Below, piece by piece: positions 18,151 to 27,210 of a DNA stretch of 64,000 nt. The translations under genes and the position numbers were made by a program. The notes below the pieces were generated by a model, which made no database searches, had not been told where the DNA came from, and was given only the letters and a program-made list of their open reading frames with translations. Within the stretch, counting starts at the first letter, position 1; every line of letters begins with the position of its first letter. This DNA is from Pseudoalteromonas holothuriae (lineage in GTDB: Bacteria; Pseudomonadota; Gammaproteobacteria; Enterobacterales; Alteromonadaceae). The stretch covers positions 124,001 to 188,000 of the forward strand of contig NZ_CAMAPC010000008.1 in NCBI RefSeq assembly GCF_945859825.1, given 5' to 3'.

Positions 18151-21100
18151 CTATGAGCGATTGAGCTGCGTTAACACTGTAATCGCCTTTTCTATGGTGA
18201 TGCGCTGGTTTGCGATATCAGTATACACTTGTTGTGCAGTTTTTTTGCGTTTTACTGTTGCCCCAGCATCTAGAAAAGAATTAACTAGATTCAACAGTAC
18301 TGCTCTAAAACCTGAGTTTTTCGTGGCATTTTGCGCCTCATATGCCTGCACTTTAGTGCGCTTTAGTTTGTCTTTTATGTGTGTGATTTCAGCTTGACTA
18401 AACTCATTTTGCGCAAATGGATGTGCCGCTATTCTATCAAGCGCCTGCTCAAGGTAATCAACCTCTATGAGGCCGAACTTTGCATTTTGAGCAAGTTGTA
18501 ACAGCAAGGCTTTGAAATCTGATGAATGCACTTGGTCGCTTAATAATTTATCGCAAGTGTTAAGGGTGCGGTTAAATTTTTGCCAAGCATATACATAGTC
18601 TAAGCCGGTGCCTTTGATGTTTTGCATACCCACAATGAGTTGCTCGTAGTTATGACATGCTAGTGCAGCAATTTTTAGTGTTAATGCATCAGGACTGATA
18701 TTTGGGTTGTCCAAGATGATGCATTTTTGTGAAAACAATTCGATGAGCGGTGAGAGCGCTTCTAAGGTAATGTCTTCTTTGTTTAAATCAAATAAAAGCT
18801 TGCATTGATTAAATTGTATAAAGTGTTGCATTAGCAAATCTTTTTGCTCAGGTTGCTCGCTTAAGCGTAAGTCTAATGCTTTTTTTAATGTCTCTTGATC
18901 AGATACATCCACCAGTGCTAGGGGATGATCAGTTAAGCTCACATTTGCTTTTACCAGCCATTGTTCAATACTTTGACAAAGTTTAAATTGACTCAATAAT
19001 TGGGCTAAATCAGCGACATCATGATTGTTTGCAATACGTATCAAACGGTCCTCTAAAACTTGTTTTGCGTATGCAAAAAAACCATCGACGTTGGAGCCAA
19101 TAATTACAACGTAGTCAAACGTTAAGTCGTCAATAAGAATGTGTGCAAATACTTTAGAGCGAGCAACACGGTCATTGCGGTTGTTTATTAGTGCAATAGT
19201 TTGTATGTAAGGTAAATTATTTTTTTCATCGAGATTTAAACGTTGCCAATTGTCCAATGTCGCTAAGCGCTCATTGGCAGACATACTATTGATAAATGAC
19301 TGTTTTATAGTACCTAAAAGTGATCCGGAAAAGTGTTGTAAAACGCCCACATCCGGTATAATCCGCTCTGCAGTTTCTTTATAAACGATGTCTTTATCAA
19401 TGCCGATATATTGTGCCATTTTTGCCACTAAAGCGATATTATCTGGATGTTCATCATAGGGGTATAGCGCACGAATATCAGGTGGGATTTGAAAGCCATC
19501 TCCCCAGTGAACTTGAATAAGTGTTGAGTTATTTGCTACTGCATTTTGGTCAAGTACAGAGTACATGGTTTGTTCAGAGGTAAATACTTGTGTATTTTTA
19601 CCAATAAATGCAGACATTTCTCGTGCCACATCGAGTCCCGTTGGACCAAGAATATCTTCATGGTCAGGGTAAGCATTAGTGATAGTTGCGAAGTTATCTC
19701 TCATCCAGCGTCGTAGTATTTTTACGTATCTAGGCGTTAATCCCATACATTCCCATAAGAATATATCTGCTTTAACGTTACGTGCGAAAGTGAGGATATC
19801 ATTTTGTTCCCAAATACTGGCTTTGTCGAAAGGCCGATAAATGGGGATTTCAAATTGTTCACCAGAGCTCTTGGTGTAAATCATCATCGCTTCACATCCG
19901 GTAGTTTTGGTAATGACTCGCAATGCTAAACTGCTAAATAATGCTGATTTTAGACGTTCTGTACCTGATTTCCCTCGGGTTCCCCAACCGCCAATACTGA
20001 CTGGAATGGCGTTACGGTTATCATTAATTTTTTTACTAATATAAATGTGTCGGCCCCAAAAATAGGCAATAAAGCCCGTCGTAAAAAAGACCAGTTGGGG
20101 TAATGTATTTTGGTATATAGAGTAAATATACTCTCTAAAGCTTAGCCAGACGTTGAACAGTGGGATAGCGAGGTTGGTTCTTTCAAACAGCTTTTTAATT
20201 GTGGGTTCAACAGGAAAAACGGCATTTTCTATTTGCCCATAGGCTTTAAATTTGAAGCTAAACCCCAGCTTTTCTAATTTTTTAAGGTAATTCTGTTGCT
20301 CTAATTTTTTACCTTTTCTAAGCCCGTCGAGTGTATTGAAATTCAAGGAGATATACCAATAGGCATGAGCACGTTGCCATAGGCTATTGGGCTTTGTGGT
20401 TTCCAATATACCATCAGGGGTATAGCTACTTGTAGGGGAGGGTAAATTGTCATGGCTCAAAACAGACAATAAATAATCTAACAGTGGTAAATGAGGTCGA
20501 CTGCTCAGCTCCTTTAAATGGTATAAAGCTTCACCAGGCACATTAGTTTCACTGATCTCTGCAACCGTGCAACTGGGAACATGTAATTGGGCACTTGGTT
20601 TTTTTGCCGTGGTGTGGTTGAAGCTCGGTCTTTTATCGGTACTGGGGCTAAAAAACTCATGCCAAATGCGCCAAAATCGATAGCCAAACTTGTAACCTTT
20701 TAATATATGCCAATGTTTGCCTTTTATTTGCCCATTGAAACCAAGCTGTTGCTGAGCTTTAAAGCTTAACACGCGACCAAGAGTGTCTTGTGAAATAGTG
20801 GCTGGCAGTACCACCGTGCTATGCATATTTGCTTGCTCATCAATTGCAGAAATTAATGACTGTTGGTAAAAGCTTGCGAGTTGCTCTCTGGTTCTGGTGA
20901 TTACGCGTTTTATGTCGATGCTATGCTCGTTACACAGCGCGATATTAAGTGTGTCGATAAAACGTTTAAATACACTATCATACTCGTCGCTATATAATTG
21001 CATATTGAGCATAATTCGTGCGCTGAGTTCTAGTGCAATACGCTTTAATTGCGTAGCTTGTGAACTGCAGATTGTTTTTTCCCATAGCTTGAAGGCGAAA

Positions 21101-22191
21101 TCAGACTCACAAAAGCGCGTGGCTGAAAGTTGTTTAATGAGTGTAAATTTAATGGCATCACACGACTCCTTGTCAAATCGACTAAGCAGCAGTGATGTGA
21201 CAAATTCATAGGGCATATTGACCGTTTGCTCAATTAAAGCTTGGCGCACTCTAGGGTAAGGGTGTGCACTGAGTGTCTGTAATAAACGCTCATCAGATTG
21301 ATTTATGGTGTACTGCTTACAAATTATTTTTGCAAAGGCGCTGATGATAAACAATATGCTGTTGTTTTTAGGTTTATCGCTGTACATACTGATTGACTCA
21401 TCAAGTTCGGCCCAGATATAACTACGTATAAATGTTGGGCGTTGGTGAATCAAAATTTCGCAAATATCTATCACAGCCAAATAGGGCGTGTCGGTGCTTT
21501 CAAGCTGCTCAACAAGTTTGGCAACCAATTCAGAGTTTAAGTCTGGATCAACGTTGGCTTCGGTAATTATAGAAACCTGGTTTACCAGGGCACGTATCAT
21601 GCCATGACGAACATGAGAATTATTACTCGCATCAAGTAAAGATAAGAAGAATGGCTGTAAGTCGAGCTTTTTCCATGTGTCTATTAAGGTTGCTTCATTA
21701 CTTTTTAAATAAGTGCGAGTCATAGACCCTAGTTTACTTATCAAAAACTTCAGGCTTTGCTCTATATCCGAGACTCTATCTTGATAGCGAGCAATGACAG
21801 CACCTTCATCAAACCACCTTGAAAATGCCTCTTTATCTGCTTTTAACTGTTTTCCCTTCGCACCTAATTGCTTCGCGTACGTCAAAATATGCAGCTCTTT
21901 CTCTGCTTTAAAGTCGGCTTTTGCAAAGCGCTCAACAAAATTATTGTGCCCAATTTGTAATTTGCGTAATGAATCATGTAATTGTTCTATTTTATAGCGC
22001 AAAAAGGCGATTGTTTGCAGTTGTAACCAATCTACTTGTTCTTCATGTTCAGGTTTATTTTTAATGAGTTCCCAATTACTTAGTTCATCGACTAATACGC
22101 TATATTTGTGATGGTATAAATTGAGCCAAAAGCGTTCAATATCAGCAAAGAGCAATTGTTCTAATTGGGTTTTTAATTTATTGGTTGTCAT
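18151..22191 (-). CDS. Giant PgsB/CapB-type amide ligase (poly-gamma-glutamate synthase-like)
   Basis: 1346 residues; classical PgsB has about 390. Residues ~1-690 are mainly helical with no recognised domain. A membrane helix at 697-717 sits just before the catalytic core, as in PgsB. The core shows a Mur-ligase P-loop (GGWGTRGKSGTERL, Lys741), TKTTGCEAMMIY (762-772), the acidic site in ECMGLTP (Glu814) and TNAYPDHEDILGPTG (His844), each matching a block of Bacillus PgsB (GIRGKS, KTTGTDARMIY, ECMAVNP, NVLEDHMDVMGPT). INNRNDRVARSK matches its late NxRxDR block. After ~1130 follows a helical tail. It should activate a carboxylate with ATP and join amino acids by amide bonds; glutamate as monomer is inferred. 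Last gene of the operon, overlapping the barrel gene by 14 bp. Confidence 0.85.
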   Translation of the reverse strand: MTTNKLKTQLEQLLFADIERFWLNLYHHKYSVLVDELSNWELIKNKPEHEEQVDWLQLQTIAFLRYKIEQLHDSLRKLQIGHNNFVERFAKADFKAEKELHILTYAKQLGAKGKQLKADKEAFSRWFDEGAVIARYQDRVSDIEQSLKFLISKLGSMTRTYLKSNEATLIDTWKKLDLQPFFLSLLDASNNSHVRHGMIRALVNQVSIITEANVDPDLNSELVAKLVEQLESTDTPYLAVIDICEILIHQRPTFIRSYIWAELDESISMYSDKPKNNSILFIISAFAKIICKQYTINQSDERLLQTLSAHPYPRVRQALIEQTVNMPYEFVTSLLLSRFDKESCDAIKFTLIKQLSATRFCESDFAFKLWEKTICSSQATQLKRIALELSARIMLNMQLYSDEYDSVFKRFIDTLNIALCNEHSIDIKRVITRTREQLASFYQQSLISAIDEQANMHSTVVLPATISQDTLGRVLSFKAQQQLGFNGQIKGKHWHILKGYKFGYRFWRIWHEFFSPSTDKRPSFNHTTAKKPSAQLHVPSCTVAEISETNVPGEALYHLKELSSRPHLPLLDYLLSVLSHDNLPSPTSSYTPDGILETTKPNSLWQRAHAYWYISLNFNTLDGLRKGKKLEQQNYLKKLEKLGFSFKFKAYGQIENAVFPVEPTIKKLFERTNLAIPLFNVWLSFREYIYSIYQNTLPQLVFFTTGFIAYFWGRHIYISKKINDNRNAIPVSIGGWGTRGKSGTERLKSALFSSLALRVITKTTGCEAMMIYTKSSGEQFEIPIYRPFDKASIWEQNDILTFARNVKADIFLWECMGLTPRYVKILRRWMRDNFATITNAYPDHEDILGPTGLDVAREMSAFIGKNTQVFTSEQTMYSVLDQNAVANNSTLIQVHWGDGFQIPPDIRALYPYDEHPDNIALVAKMAQYIGIDKDIVYKETAERIIPDVGVLQHFSGSLLGTIKQSFINSMSANERLATLDNWQRLNLDEKNNLPYIQTIALINNRNDRVARSKVFAHILIDDLTFDYVVIIGSNVDGFFAYAKQVLEDRLIRIANNHDVADLAQLLSQFKLCQSIEQWLVKANVSLTDHPLALVDVSDQETLKKALDLRLSEQPEQKDLLMQHFIQFNQCKLLFDLNKEDITLEALSPLIELFSQKCIILDNPNISPDALTLKIAALACHNYEQLIVGMQNIKGTGLDYVYAWQKFNRTLNTCDKLLSDQVHSSDFKALLLQLAQNAKFGLIEVDYLEQALDRIAAHPFAQNEFSQAEITHIKDKLKRTKVQAYEAQNATKNSGFRAVLLNLVNSFLDAGATVKRKKTAQQVYTDIANQRITIEKAITVLTQLNRS

Positions 22192-25100
22192 ATGCGCTTT
22201 GCTCTATAAATGAGGATAGTTGTAACGATTCAAACAAAATCTCATCATGTGCAAAAGTTGTAAACCCAGTCGTTTGCAAGTTGCCTAACCTAACCTCAAG
22301 GCTGAGCGAACTTTGTACGTTAAACCAATCTTTTGTCCAGCTCAAAGCCAGCCAACCTGCAGTGGTGTCGGTAAACGTAAATAGGGTCTGCCAGCTAAAT
22401 TTTGTGAGATATTGCCAAGTGTCATTAGGTCGATCTTCATCGGCAAATTTGTATCTACTTTGCAACTGAGCAGCAAAAATTTGACCTTGATAAAATTGCT
22501 CCATAGTCGAGCTGAAATATATGCTATCTAGGGTTTGCCAGTCTTGATTAGAGATGGTGCCTGAAACAAAGCTTATTTGGTTATCTACCCAAGGCTGATA
22601 ACGATACTTATACTCAGCTTGCCAGCCATGCATGTGATCTTGACGATAAAAACCAAATATTTGAGGGTTTATTTTAGAGTCATCAATAAAGGTTTGTGTG
22701 TCTACACTTGTATAGTAATAAAACGGTTGCCACCACCATTGGTGTCTATGGGTCGTGTTATTACGCCAAATTTCACCTATTCGTAGCCTGGCTAATCCTG
22801 CATATTGGCTTTGCGTTTTGGCACGGCCACCTTGCCAGCGATTGAACAATGCAGCTTCACTAAACCAGTGACTATCATTATCTTGCCAATTGTGGATAGC
22901 ATTAAGAGAAAGCGTATCATGGTTGTTGCTATTCATAGAAACAGCACCTTCTAGGCGATACCAATGTTGTTTGTCTTTGTTGCGCACTCGGATACCTAAA
23001 TCTAGCGTATGATCTGGGTTAAGAGACTCGTTTATTTCAACTAAATTTGAGCGTCCATAGCGCATGAAGGCTTCAGTATGCGTTGAGTTTTCATCAAACG
23101 AAGGAGCATTGTTGAAAAACAACGGTTGATTGTCATTATGCTTTGGTTTGGGTTGTTTAGTGATAATGGGTTGAACGGGGTTAAAAATTGCTAATTTGGT
23201 ATGAGTTGGCTTTAAACGCCAATGAAACACTCGTGTATACTGTGCGTAACTATCAGGTAAGGTGACGGTGCCAGAAGGGTGAAAGAGGGTGCGTTGTACA
23301 CGTTTATTGTTTTTAATTGACTCAACTTTTAAGAGCTGATCGCGTTTTATTTTTAATGTTATAGGGTACTCATTATTTGCACTGTAAAAAAGCTGTTTGG
23401 TATCCAGTGGAATATTGACCCATTTACCTCCTTGGTGGCTGAGTAAGCGTACAGTAACTATTTGGGCAATGTAAGGGTTTAACCAGCGCAGGGAAATAAA
23501 ACGATTTACTTGGTCTTGCATTTTAAGCGCATAGTCAATAGTTGGACCTGGTTCTACGGGCCATAATACCTGTTTATCCCCTGCCTCTATTGAAATGTTG
23601 GCATGTTCAGAGGGGGACCAGTCTGCATTTGAAAAGTTAAATTGTAGCTTTAAAGGGGACTTGGACAGCTCACCGATATCTAACGTTAACGTGTGGTTAG
23701 CCCTTAAAGTAACACCGTTTAAGCTAGGGTTGGAACTGGCATGAAAGCTGATTTGCTCTGTTAAGCTGCGTTTTAACAAAGGCGCTAAATCAATCAATTT
23801 CGTACCAGCATAAGTTACATAGTCTTTGCTTGCTTGCCAATCACCAAAGCGTTGTATTTTTTTATACAACAAGTCTAATGATTCTGGTATTTCCTCGTTT
23901 GTTAAGCGCGCAAAAAGCATCGTAAATTCGTGCTCAGATACGCGTTGCATCTCAAGTTGCCAAAGTGCATTAGTCAGTAAAGTCGCTAATGAAATATCAG
24001 GGCTGTTAATAAGCGCTAACAGTGATTTGTTAGGGTACAATTGAGTATTCGTATTTAACGTGGCAGAGTCATCGGGTAATAAGTTTAGGCTAAGGTATGT
24101 TTCTGAGGTACTACTTAACTTTAACTGATGGCCTTTTCTCAACGTAATAATGCGATTGCTTGCTACACAAAGGCGAGTGTTCTGATCGTATAAAAATGTG
24201 CTGGATGCAATATCGGCAAAGATAGGGCTGGTGAATTTTCTATCTTGAGTATTAAGGTACAACCACTCGGTATGGTGTGTATTTTGATTGTGCCAGTTGA
24301 CTCTAGAACGGATCTCTATGGTTAAGTCTTGTTTTGCTGTTAGCGTTAACGGGTGATCGGGAGACACTAAATACTGTGCATATAAGGTATTGTCTGATTT
24401 AACCGTTGTCACCCCATGGTGCTCTAAAAAGTAGTGCTCTTTTGGCTGAAGGTGAGTTTGACCGAATATCTTGTATTGTAGTGCTTGAAATGAAACAGCT
24501 TTTTTGTGAATTGAATTCGGTTGGTCGTGCAATTGCCAAAGGGTTTGCAAGTACTTCTTTTGAGAAAGTAATATTGAAGCTGTTTGCTCGTTGCATGTAC
24601 TGAGGAATGACTCTGCATAAGCACATAAGCCCAGTAGTTGATGATCACTTTGTGCTTGTGTGTATGTGTCAAAGAGGGTGTGTGCTGCGTATTTTTTCAG
24701 TATTAAGTCATCAGAGCGAAGCAGCCCTTCCAAATAACTTTGGCTGAGTAAATATTGTTTAAGTTTATTTAGTGTATTTATCCTCAGTGGCCAAGCACGA
24801 TGCCTAATTGTTAGGAACGTACTAGAAACCAACTTTTTTAACAGCGGCAGTGCTTTTTCTGGCTGTGAGTCAATAAAATGTAATGCTTCACCTAGCATAC
24901 GTTGTTCGTTCACTAATTTGAGCTGTTTATTATGTACAGCTGTCGTATCAACGTTGGTCAGTATCTTATTCTTATAAGGCTTAAGCCTATTAATATAGCT
25001 TAGTGATTCAATCTTCCTTTGATTTAAAAAATGTTGCATGAGTGCGGGCGATTTTTGCTGCAATAGACTTGGTTGTCCAAATAGCAGTTCATTATTGGGG

Positions 25101-26461
25101 TATGTAAGTAAATCATCGGCTTTGAGGGCAATGTCGACTTGTGCATTATGGTTTTTTTGTATGTGTAACTGTTTACTGTTAAGAGGGACGGGTAAAAGGA
25201 TTCGGTTTAGATAGTTACTTTGATTAAGTGCAATAACATGCTGCTGTTTACCTGTTGTCACGACAAGTTGGGTTTGTTTATCTGTTCGAACCAGCAAAGT
25301 TATAAAGTGACGTATCCGTGTTAAGTGTGACCAATTGAATGTTAGCGCTGTATCTAAAGAGTGGACTAGCACATCATCAGTGCTTTGAATGGGGTAAAGT
25401 TGGTTATTAGCAGTACGTACACCTAAATTAATTTTTTGTGTAAATAGGTTAGACGACATAGAACTTCCATTGTGTGTCGGTATCAATGAACGAGGTGTTG
25501 AAATAGTACTTAATAGGTTTTGGTAACGTTTTTTCTCAAGATCTGATGTATTTGCAAAGTCAAATTGAGTAAGCGCTTCGTAATTATTATGTAGATAAAT
25601 TTGTGCAAAGCTCTGATCGAGGTTATTTACCCAAAAAGGATTAAATAATTTGTCTTTGTACTTCAGTGCGGCATCTGTATCGACGATCCCTCTGTGTAAT
25701 TGCTCGAGCTTAATGTATGCATTACCATGACTTTTTATTGTCAGATAACTATTTTTGGGCACATCAATATAATCAGTGTTAGCAATGCTGATGTTGTGTT
25801 CGGGATATTCTATTGCTTGAGCATTAGGTAAATTTAGTATGCTAATAGGGTGTGTACCAAGCCAAGCACTTACGCTACTTCGTTGCTCTAGCTGGTGGTC
25901 TAGATCTTTTCTTACGGTCAGTTTTAATTTTTTTGCGTGTGCAAAAAATAGCGTAGTGTGTGTGTTTTGAGCTAAGAAGTACATACGCTCTTTTATTTGA
26001 GCTTGCGATAGCCAAATTACGGGAAGAGATAACTTTAAACTTCGTCGAAAAGGTGAACGGTGCGCGTGAGTTTGACCTAGCCAAATATCATAATGCTGTG
26101 TGTCGTCACTTATATTACTAAACTTGACAAGCTGTGTTGTATTTATTGCGCGAAGCTGACAACGTTTTGTTTGACAGATAAAATCATTTATTGTCAGCTT
26201 TCGCATAGCAGCTTGTGTTTGGCCTTGCCATATATTTGTTGTGGTAAACGTATCTTTGCTTATATCTACCCACGCACCCGCAGGAACATAGGCGGTGCGG
26301 TGCTGCTGGGGATTTAACGTTACTTTTTTTGACGCTACCAGCAAGGGATTGTTATCAATGCTGTCGAGCCAAAGCATTGCGCTATGGATTGGCGTTGTAA
26401 AAGCAGTTGCTTGAGTGCAATATGCCAAAATAATAAAGGTTAAAGTAAGTGCTTTAAGCAT
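22178..26461 (-). CDS. Very large exported protein with a predicted C-terminal outer-membrane barrel
   Basis: 1427 residues with a signal peptide (MLKALTLTFIILAYCTQATA). Residues ~20-500 are beta-rich, ~500-720 look helical and repeat-like (LLSQKKYLQTLWQLHD, KALPLLKKLVSSTFLTIRHR), ~720-1120 are beta-rich again, and ~1128-1427 alternate aromatic strands and polar turns like an outer membrane barrel (HWYRLEGAVSMNSN, GWQAEYKYRYQPWVD, WQYLTKFSWQTLFTF, TAGWLALSWTKDW). No family is recognised. Its position among PgsB/C/A-type genes suggests the outer membrane exit pore plus periplasmic scaffold, a part Gram-positive systems do not need. The overlaps (22 bp upstream, 14 bp downstream) support co-assembly. 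The function is inferred. Confidence 0.7.
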   Translation of the reverse strand: MLKALTLTFIILAYCTQATAFTTPIHSAMLWLDSIDNNPLLVASKKVTLNPQQHRTAYVPAGAWVDISKDTFTTTNIWQGQTQAAMRKLTINDFICQTKRCQLRAINTTQLVKFSNISDDTQHYDIWLGQTHAHRSPFRRSLKLSLPVIWLSQAQIKERMYFLAQNTHTTLFFAHAKKLKLTVRKDLDHQLEQRSSVSAWLGTHPISILNLPNAQAIEYPEHNISIANTDYIDVPKNSYLTIKSHGNAYIKLEQLHRGIVDTDAALKYKDKLFNPFWVNNLDQSFAQIYLHNNYEALTQFDFANTSDLEKKRYQNLLSTISTPRSLIPTHNGSSMSSNLFTQKINLGVRTANNQLYPIQSTDDVLVHSLDTALTFNWSHLTRIRHFITLLVRTDKQTQLVVTTGKQQHVIALNQSNYLNRILLPVPLNSKQLHIQKNHNAQVDIALKADDLLTYPNNELLFGQPSLLQQKSPALMQHFLNQRKIESLSYINRLKPYKNKILTNVDTTAVHNKQLKLVNEQRMLGEALHFIDSQPEKALPLLKKLVSSTFLTIRHRAWPLRINTLNKLKQYLLSQSYLEGLLRSDDLILKKYAAHTLFDTYTQAQSDHQLLGLCAYAESFLSTCNEQTASILLSQKKYLQTLWQLHDQPNSIHKKAVSFQALQYKIFGQTHLQPKEHYFLEHHGVTTVKSDNTLYAQYLVSPDHPLTLTAKQDLTIEIRSRVNWHNQNTHHTEWLYLNTQDRKFTSPIFADIASSTFLYDQNTRLCVASNRIITLRKGHQLKLSSTSETYLSLNLLPDDSATLNTNTQLYPNKSLLALINSPDISLATLLTNALWQLEMQRVSEHEFTMLFARLTNEEIPESLDLLYKKIQRFGDWQASKDYVTYAGTKLIDLAPLLKRSLTEQISFHASSNPSLNGVTLRANHTLTLDIGELSKSPLKLQFNFSNADWSPSEHANISIEAGDKQVLWPVEPGPTIDYALKMQDQVNRFISLRWLNPYIAQIVTVRLLSHQGGKWVNIPLDTKQLFYSANNEYPITLKIKRDQLLKVESIKNNKRVQRTLFHPSGTVTLPDSYAQYTRVFHWRLKPTHTKLAIFNPVQPIITKQPKPKHNDNQPLFFNNAPSFDENSTHTEAFMRYGRSNLVEINESLNPDHTLDLGIRVRNKDKQHWYRLEGAVSMNSNNHDTLSLNAIHNWQDNDSHWFSEAALFNRWQGGRAKTQSQYAGLARLRIGEIWRNNTTHRHQWWWQPFYYYTSVDTQTFIDDSKINPQIFGFYRQDHMHGWQAEYKYRYQPWVDNQISFVSGTISNQDWQTLDSIYFSSTMEQFYQGQIFAAQLQSRYKFADEDRPNDTWQYLTKFSWQTLFTFTDTTAGWLALSWTKDWFNVQSSLSLEVRLGNLQTTGFTTFAHDEILFESLQLSSFIEQSAYDNQ

Positions 26462-27210
26462 AGTGTTATTTTTCTTAGTAATATGGGTTTTTGTACCAAC
26501 TGTTTACGTGTAGTTCGGTTCATTTCTAAATGAAAAAAGGAAAAGGGTGTAATGCCGAGCTTATGAATAATATTGGTTGTGCCTCCAAGTTCGTATATTG
26601 ATTTTCCATAGAGGTAGGTTTTAAAACCGGCTTTATTTAAACACTGTGTAAGGCGTTTTCCGTCTTCATTAAACTGTTTACCTTGGCTAATTATAATGTC
26701 GGCTTGCTGCGCAATTTTTGACTTTCTTTTTGTATTGCTAAAGCCATGAAGCTGAAAAGTTTTGGCATTTGGGTTGATGCTATAGTATGCCTGTATTGCT
26801 GAATTATGGATGCTATGATGGCGTTTAGCCAAGTCCATTGTTTCGCCATCAGGGCTATCTGCATTACGGTGTTGTGTGTTACTGAGTAATACCTGACATA
26901 CATGCGCATAAATACTCTGACCGATGGTAAGAGTGTCAATATCATAAAAACGATGGGGTACTGACACAATACAAGGTTGTCTATTTGGGGTCTTATATAC
27001 ATTACCGCCACCAAGATAAGTAGAGCTGGCCACTAGCATAGCCTGTTGATTTAACGATTCAAACTGCCAAGGTGGTATCGCTTGTGGAGAATGAAACCAG
27101 TCAGTCATTTCCTTAAACAATTGTTGATTGGCCTCGCTTGGTGCGCGTGCACAGGTAAAATTGGCCAGCAATACTATTAGCAGCATCATCGTAAGGTTAA
27201 TGTATTTCAT
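26440..27210 (-). CDS. Exported zinc-hydrolase-like protein (putative polymer amidohydrolase)
   Basis: About 256 residues from the ATG at 27210; an in-frame GTG at 27225 is an alternative. A signal peptide ends near CARA. Candidate metal or catalytic motifs are SVPHRFYD, DLAKRHHSIHNSAI, TFQLHGF, ELGGTTNIIHKLG and FFHLEMNR. A basic H before a strand, a glycine-rich TN motif and a late HLEM are reminiscent of N-formylglutamate amidohydrolase and phage poly-glutamate hydrolases, but I cannot place it in one family. In this operon it probably trims or releases polymer in the periplasm, as PgsS/CapD-type enzymes do in other systems. It overlaps both neighbours. Confidence 0.6.
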   Translation of the reverse strand: MKYINLTMMLLIVLLANFTCARAPSEANQQLFKEMTDWFHSPQAIPPWQFESLNQQAMLVASSTYLGGGNVYKTPNRQPCIVSVPHRFYDIDTLTIGQSIYAHVCQVLLSNTQHRNADSPDGETMDLAKRHHSIHNSAIQAYYSINPNAKTFQLHGFSNTKRKSKIAQQADIIISQGKQFNEDGKRLTQCLNKAGFKTYLYGKSIYELGGTTNIIHKLGITPFSFFHLEMNRTTRKQLVQKPILLRKITLCLKHLL

